This document shows positions 58,567 to 64,000 of a DNA stretch of 64,000 nt, piece after piece. The position numbers were made by a program, and so were the translations under genes. The notes beneath the pieces are model-generated. The model did not search any database. It was not told where the DNA came from and worked only from the letters and a program-made list of their open reading frames with translations. The stretch is from Sorghum bicolor (taxonomy: Eukaryota; Streptophyta; Magnoliopsida; Poales; Poaceae): positions 23,641,838 to 23,705,837 of the forward strand of contig NC_012877.2 in assembly GCF_000003195.3 (NCBI RefSeq), in the 5' to 3' direction. The stretch's first letter is position 1, and each line of letters opens with the position of its first letter.

Positions 58567-58756
58567 TCAGATTAAAAAGGTCGGGCTCCAAATCTCCATG
58601 GGAAGGTAAAAATGGATCACGTCTATCTCTTCTAATTCTTTATTGGGCTCTAAAAATAATTTAAGACATTGACCATTTACCTTGAGTAACGTACCTTCGT
58701 CACTTTGAAGTGTTATAGCTCTGTGGGTTGATGAATTGATTACCTTGAATGGTCCT
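58567..58756 (-). pseudogene. C-terminal end of the W integrase (right part beyond the solo LTR)
   Basis: Minus-strand frame reads PFKVINSSTHRAITLQSDEG, TLLKVNGQCLKLFLEPNKEL and EEIDVIHFYLPMEI. It joins [14 protein letters not shown] at 60041 across the solo LTR. This is the GPF-type C-terminal domain and tail of Athila-like integrases. Confidence 0.82.
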
Positions 58757-60035
58757 TGTTGACGGTCCTTAATGCTCACATTTAATTGTCAACTAATCAG
58801 GGAAAATGACCTATATGCTACCAACACCTAGACTTAGGGTTTTATCTGACAGAATTCCACGAGTTTTGGTGTTTGTCTATTTCTGCAAGGGGTTAACAGG
58901 AAATACGGAAGAAAGGCCCACATGTCGGGATTACATAGAGATATTAACGTGCCGTGCAATTTTCTACCATCTATAAGACTCCAGAAGCCACGGGAACGAA
59001 CGGGAAGGCAATCGGGCTCGGAGGCAGGGCACCCGCCCACCTTCTGTGCCCAATCAGGGTCAACTTCGCGAATCATGCTCCAAACCTAAGGGATCAAGGA
59101 AAACCATGCGATTAATGTCGGTTTGATCCGACGGCCCAGGTTCACTTGAGGGGACTATATAAGCAGACCCCCTGGCCCCTGGAGAACATACCTCTTCTAT
59201 AGAATCAAAGCTAGGGTTTCAATTATTCATCCAAGTAGAGAGGATCCCTCTTGTTCATCTAGTTCTACCTCTAGTTCATTTAGTTCTAGTTCTAGTTCTA
59301 GTTCATCTAGTTCTAGTTCTAGTTCCTCTAGTTCTAGTTCTAGTTAGTTTTAGTTGTAATCTAGAAAATAGGGAGAGAGAAGATGAGAGCGGAGGAGGAG
59401 CCGGATCTGTCGGATCTTCCTCAACATTGTACTTTTGCAGCAACTGGTTCGTTCTTCATCGTTCTCCAGGTTTTTCAATTCATAATTCCTGAGTTCTTTA
59501 ATTACTTTTATTTACATTCAAGTTATTTACTGGATTCCGACTTGCATCCAGTGCTCTAATCTTTGCAACATTAGAGTAGTAATTAATGGATTAGATGTGG
59601 TGTTTAGTCTTGCAATTACCTGGAATTGCACCCAATCCTGCGGATTGTTGTGGTAGCCCTAGGGTAGTGACAGCCCTAACGGTCGACGTATTCCACCTCG
59701 TTCGGATCGGTGTTTGTAGGACCGTAGTCAGAGCTTCCGAGATCCCTTCTCATCTCTTTCTGTGGTTAGTGTTCTGATGTCCCGAAATAAATAATCTTTG
59801 AAATAAATAATCTTTGAAGTAATTCTTGATTCTTAGATCAACTAGAGAACTCTTAGGAAATTTCCTCTCTTCCCACCAAAAATAATTATATAGTTATCCT
59901 TGGGCGATCTTGAATCTTAATTAGTACACTCACGTTCCCTGTGGAAAATCGATACTCTGGAATACTCCAGGGTGAAAGCTACATCGGTATCCGTGCGCTT
60001 GCGAATTTTTCTGTTTGCGTTTAAAATACCCAACA
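58757..60035 (+). repeat. Solo LTR, plus orientation, with target duplication
   Basis: 1,279 bp from tgttgacggtcc to aatacccaaca, flanked by gtcct on both sides (58752-58756 and 60036-60040). Same family as the LTR of Z, in opposite orientation. It carries ctatataagc (59155-59164), GTCGGTTTGATCCGAC (59117-59132), one decayed GC motif (59027-59038), a hexamer run based on ctagtt (59271-59349) and the terminal hairpin 59989-60006. Confidence 0.94.
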
Positions 60036-60418
60036 GTCCTTCCCATTTACTCCGGAGTTTTCCATGACCGAAAAGTTTCACCCTGGAATTAAAAAGTAAT
60101 ACCTTATCTCCGGGTGCGAACTCCTTCTTCTTGATCCTCTTGTCATGCCACCTTTTGACTCTATCTTTGTAGATCTTCGAGTTGTGATATGCTTTCTCTC
60201 GCCATTCTTCCAATTCTGATAGTTGCATTCTTCTATGATCTCCAGCGACATCTAGGTCCATATTCCATCTCCTTATGGCCTAGTGTGTTTTGAATTCTAG
60301 TTCAACAGGTAGGTGGCAAGTCTTCACGTACACCAATTGATATGGGGACATTCCAATTGGGGTCTTGTATGCTGTCCGATATGCCCAGAGTGCATTGGGT
60401 AACTTGTCTTTCCATGCC
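60036..60418 (-). pseudogene. Integrase C-terminal region of element W
   Basis: Minus strand from 60418: [40 protein letters not shown], then FKTH*AIRRW with TAG for Trp, [40 protein letters not shown] and [20 protein letters not shown]. This is the end of the catalytic core and the C-terminal domain of an Athila-type integrase. Cut by Z at 60418 and by the solo LTR at 60036. Confidence 0.88.
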
Positions 60419-61697
60419 TGTTGGGTATTTTAAACGCAAACAGAAAAATCCGCAAGCGCACGGATACCGATGTAGCCTTCACCCGGGAGTATTCCAGAGT
60501 ATCGATTTTCCACAGAGAACGTGAGTGTACTAATTAAGATCCAAGATCGCCCAAGGATAACTATATAATTATTTTTGGTGGGAAGAGAGGAAGTTTCATG
60601 AGAGTTCTCTAGTTGATCTAAGAATCAAGAATTACTTCAAGATTATTTATATCGGGATATCAGAGCACTAACCACAGAAAGAGATGAGAAGGGGGCTAGG
60701 AAGGTCTGACTACGGTCCTACAAACACCGATCCGAACGAGGTGGAATACGTCGACCATTAGGGCTGTCACTACCCTAAGGCTACCACAACAATCCACAGG
60801 ATTGGGTGCAATTCCAGGTAATTGCAAGACTAAACACCACGTCTAATCTATTAATTACTACTCTAGCGTTATAAAGACTAGAGCACTTGATGCAAGCGGG
60901 AATCTAATAAATAACTTGAATGTAAATAAAAGTAATTAAAGAACTCAGGAATTATGAATTGAAGAACCTAGAGAACGATGAAGAACGAACCAGATGCTGC
61001 AAAAGTACAATGTTGAGAAAGATCTGACAGATCCGGCTCCTCCTCCGCTCTCCTCTTCTCTCTTCCTATTTTCTAGATTACAACTAGAACTAACTAGAAC
61101 TAGAACTAGAGGAACTAGAACTAGAACTAGATGAACTAGAACTAGATCTAGATGAACTAGAGGTAGAACTAGAAGAACTAGAGGGATCCTCTCTACTTGG
61201 ATGAAGAATTGAAACCCTAGCTTTGATTCTGTAGAAGAGGTATGATCTCTAGGGGCCAGGGGGTCTGGTTTTATAGTCCCTTCAAGTGAATCTAGGCCGT
61301 TGGATCAAACCAACATTAATTGAACGGTTATCCTTGATCCTTTAGGTCGGTGGAGCAATATCCCGAAAGAGAGTCCTGTTTGGACTCTAGGAGGGGGCGG
61401 GCGCCCAGGTCAACTGGGCGGGCGCCCAGTGCCTGGCCCCGTTCGGCCTCCGCTTCCTTCCCGTGGCTTCTGGAGTCTTCTAGATGATAGAAAATTGCGC
61501 GGCACGTTAATATCTCTATTTAAACCCGACGTGTAGGCCTTTCCTCCGTATTTCCTGATAAGCCCCTGCAGAAATAGTCAAACACCAAAACTCGTGGAAT
61601 TCTGTCAGATAAAACCCTAAGTCTAGGTGTTGGTTGCATTTGGATCCTTTTCCATGATTAGTTGATGGTTAAATGTGAGCATTAAGGACCGTCAACA
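60419..61697 (-). repeat. 3' LTR of element Z
   Basis: 1,279 bp with plus-strand ends tgttgggtatttt and ggaccgtcaaca. It has the hairpin 60448-60465, the motif pair 61395-61406 and 61416-61427, a TATA box on the minus strand (61269-61275) and a hexamer run of aactag units (61081-61180). It forms a long inverted repeat with the solo LTR at 58757-60035. Confidence 0.92.
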
Positions 61698-63871
61698 AGC
61701 TCCCCCAAGCTTAACCTTTGCTCGTCCCTGAGCAAAGATGGACTCAAGAGTTTCTGCAGTGGTTTCATGCCTTAAAGATACACATGCGTTCAAACAAGAT
61801 CTCATCTCTAGGTTAGGGTAAACTGTTAAGATTTAGACTTACTCATTTTACCTTCCACCATGGGGCTTCTAACCGTCACTTGTGTCTTGAGTAGTTAAAA
61901 GATAGAACGGTCTAGTCAAGCACCATGTATCTTGTTCTTCGATTAACTATAGCTCTGGAGTTTTTGCAGATTTTCAAATAAAACTTAGAGATTCCTTGTA
62001 TGACTCTCTCTAGTCTCTCTTTTGTGGTATTTCTGGATCCTTACCAAGGCAGTAATGGTGTATGCCTTCTCTCAAAGTATGTGGTATTTGTGGTATAAGG
62101 CATAGTGGCATTGCCTTCTCTCTCACCCTACTCTAATAAGGTTTTGATATCTGGAGCTCATAGGTGGGAGACAGCTAATACATACTTACAAGACATTTAT
62201 TGCATAGTCAAACCATGGATCCAGAAGAACAAGTCAATAAGTCAAATCAAGATGTGCATGTGTGGCGAATTAATGGTGATAATGGTGAAAGTAATGGTGA
62301 AAGTCTAATTCTACTTTTGCTCTTTTGAGGGGGTACATACCTTTCTTGCTCTTTTGAAACTTTTTGAGGAGAATGAGATGCTCTATATTTTCTTTTTCTT
62401 TCCTCTCAGGTGGGTATCTTGTACCTCTAATTCTACTGTCGGACACTTGTCCATTTTTACCTCTCGTCTCACTTTTTCTTTTCTTTCGAGGTTCCGGGCA
62501 CTTGCCCTTTTTTATTTCCTCGTATTCTTTCTTTTTTTTCTCTCTTTTTTTAGAGCACTCATCTCTTAAAATAATGTAGCAAGTGGTAGTAACCAAGATA
62601 ACTTGAGCATTTATTTCACAGGGAAAAACAGAAATGTTTTTGGCTATTCTCTCCCAGATTAGGAGTAGAATATTTTTAGGTGATTCTGGAGATGGAAATG
62701 GGTAGATATATCTGGATGCGTACTTCCGGAGTAGAAGCAGCATGTGTGAGTGAACGTGCAAGTGAATCTTGATTTAACCACATGACAAGCTTCTAAGGGT
62801 CTACACAGCTTGACCACACTCAATGCTCATAAGCAGTAAAAAGTAAATGTGTGGCTCATAGTCTAGCAAGCATGTATATATGGCTGTGGTAGGAATTTAA
62901 ACTCTTATCATACAGGAACTCATCATGCAACATTTTAAAGATTTTCAAAGATAAAATTCTCCCGAATTCTAGCATCTCTAGGAACAGATAAACAGCAGCT
63001 CAACATTCCCATATCATATCCGTTATCGAGTTAGACTTTAGATCAAGTACTCTTCCCACAAGTTCAGGTTTAGAGTAAATTTTAATTAATACCAGTCATG
63101 CCTAAACTTGAGAGAGATTTCAATTTTGAGAACTAGTCATGGCAGAGCAACTACTCATCATTTCCATGTGAGAGCTTATCATGAGGGTTCATAGCAAATT
63201 TTATTTATTTATTTATTTAGCAAACTAAGCAAAGATATATATAAGCATAAAATCCTTATTTGGGTTTTTATGATTATGCATCTTTTTATTATTTGAGTAA
63301 AATATAAACGTGAGTAGAACACTTAGCTGGATAAATGGGGGTGCTCTTCCCCAAGCTGGATCTTGACGTAAATCCTTCTGATGTAGCTAGCAGGTGACGG
63401 AGGTGTATTTGAATGTCAGCAGCGCCCTGACAGCGATTAGGATATCCTCCGTCTGCTAGTCTTCTTTGATCCTTGAATTCTGTGGAGCTCAAATAGACAA
63501 CAAAGCTTTGTGGAACTAGTTAAGTGTTAGCATAAATATCTAGCCTTTATCATGTTGAGCATCCTCAATAAATGTTACTCTTTTTAGTAGGATCATAATT
63601 TTATTTTTATAATTTTATTTTTATAGGATAGGAATATCTTTATTTCATTTTTACACCACCACAGTGAATGTACTTATGGGTTTTATGCCATGAGCATACT
63701 CACATGGGGCTTACTATTTTTAACATTTTTATTTTCTTTTCAAGATGATATGAACTTGATTAACTAAGCAAACTATTTTAAAATAATTGAAAGGAAAAGG
63801 ATAACTACCAAGTTTACCTCTTGGCAAGGCGTTCGGTGTTTTTAAGTCCTCGAACGGGACACTCCATCTTC
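61698..63871 (-). other. 3' non-coding region of element Z
   Basis: Begins with a polypurine tract (gcttgggggagct on the minus strand, 61698-61710). It contains the twin hairpins 62441-62452 (ggacacttgtcc) and 62496-62507 (gggcacttgccc). A lysine-rich minus frame at 62270-62761 lies here, but the equivalent regions in D and W have no such frame, so I do not call it a gene. Confidence 0.75.
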
Positions 63872-64000
63872 TCAGTCGTCCTGGGATTCGCTGGATGGCG
63901 TAGTCGGTGGTTCCGGCGACGCCTGCTCTTCGTGTATAACTATCTTCTCTCTACACACCTGACTCGGTGCTATGGTCTCCTCAGGACAGTTCTGTTCAAG
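63872..64000 (-). pseudogene. C-terminal end of the element Z gag-protease polyprotein (partial)
   Basis: Minus strand from the window edge: LEQNCPEETIAPSQVCREKI, then EEQASPEPPTTPSSESQDD and TGA at 63872. It matches the end of the element A product (PEETVAPSQVWKEKI, PPTTP.ESQDN), so the reading frame of this family truly stops here, without RT. The rest lies outside the window, so its intactness is unknown. Confidence 0.75.

Larger units (their letters stand above)
55085..60418 (-). mobile_element. Athila-like element W (3' part)
   Basis: A 3' LTR (55085-56299), 3' non-coding region, intact third ORF with its own promoter-like upstream region, and the end of integrase, all minus strand. It is interrupted at 58757 by a solo LTR and at 60418/60419 by element Z, beyond which the rest of W must lie outside the window. 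The base string gtccc (55080-55084) is the left candidate target duplication. Confidence 0.85.
60419..64000 (-). mobile_element. Athila-like element Z (3' part, runs off the window)
   Basis: A 3' LTR (60419-61697), 3' non-coding region and the last 43 codons of a gag-protease frame. The coding end and the non-coding part from 62720 match element A closely, so Z belongs to the same gag-protease-only family. The left candidate target duplication is atgcc (60414-60418). Confidence 0.85.

Noticed and set aside
62270..62761. Lysine-rich 163-codon frame on the minus strand
   Set aside because: Lies in the 3' non-coding region of element Z; the matching regions in D and W have no such frame, and its composition follows a T-rich tract.
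1..64000. CRISPR arrays, operons, ribosome binding sites, rRNA genes
   Set aside because: None seen; the sequence is plant nuclear repeat DNA.

Overview
This window is typical intergenic DNA of a large grass genome (Poaceae, probably panicoid/Andropogoneae). It is almost entirely nested LTR retrotransposons of two Ty3/gypsy lineages, Tekay/Del-type chromoviruses and Athila-type elements, with one MITE and fragments of two non-LTR loci. The lineage calls rest on primer binding sites (a tRNA-iMet type site for the chromoviruses and the 17-base tRNA-Asp type site TGGCGCCGTTGCCGGGG for the Athila group), on LTR ends, and on protein motifs read in translation. No rRNA or tRNA gene, CRISPR array or intact host gene was found.

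Layout. Bases 1-6239 are a young non-autonomous large-LTR element (minus strand) with 2.4 kb LTRs and a short non-coding interior. It sits in the interior of a second non-autonomous Tekay-like element (6240-15744, minus), which sits in an Athila-like gag-protease element A (15745-22692, minus). A sits in the gag gene of another Athila-like element B (22693-24867, minus), and B sits in a coiled-coil, transposon-associated coding unit (24868-25160 and 33272-35740, minus). A complete Athila-like element D (25161-33266, minus, TSD TTGGC) interrupts the same unit. From 35741 to 38755 lie remnants of a plus-strand gypsy element, then a 243 bp MITE. Bases 39115-53448 hold a long-LTR Tekay chromovirus in plus orientation, with an extra ORF (ORF0) before gag, then gag, protease, RT, RNase H, integrase and a chromodomain. 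Bases 53449-55084 hold the remains of a GRF zinc-finger gene (minus). Its 5' exon is interrupted by Athila-like element W (55085-60418), which carries an inverted solo LTR (58757-60035) and is interrupted by element Z (60419 to the window end).

Most notable finding: ORF0 of the Tekay element starts with a close imitation of the histone H3 amino-terminal tail (MARTRLTTRKSTGGRAPR against MARTKQTARKSTGGKAPR of H3), followed by a non-histone domain, a coiled coil and an acidic tail. The same element ends its integrase with a chromodomain, the module class that reads modified H3 tails. The element may therefore encode both a decoy or ligand and a reader.

Second system: the Athila-like LTRs share a promoter layout. 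A GGGCGGGCGCCC-type motif is repeated with a spacing of exactly 21 bp in every pair found, followed by an inverted ACCGAC-containing motif and a TATA box. The motif pair plus a TATA box recurs inside elements D and W just upstream of their third, env-position ORF, which suggests a dedicated internal promoter. Several short hairpins in LTRs and 3' non-coding regions show paired changes between copies.

Decay: nearly all in-frame stops are CAG to TAG, CGA to TGA or TGG to TAG/TGA, the pattern expected from deamination of methylated cytosine in silenced retroelements.
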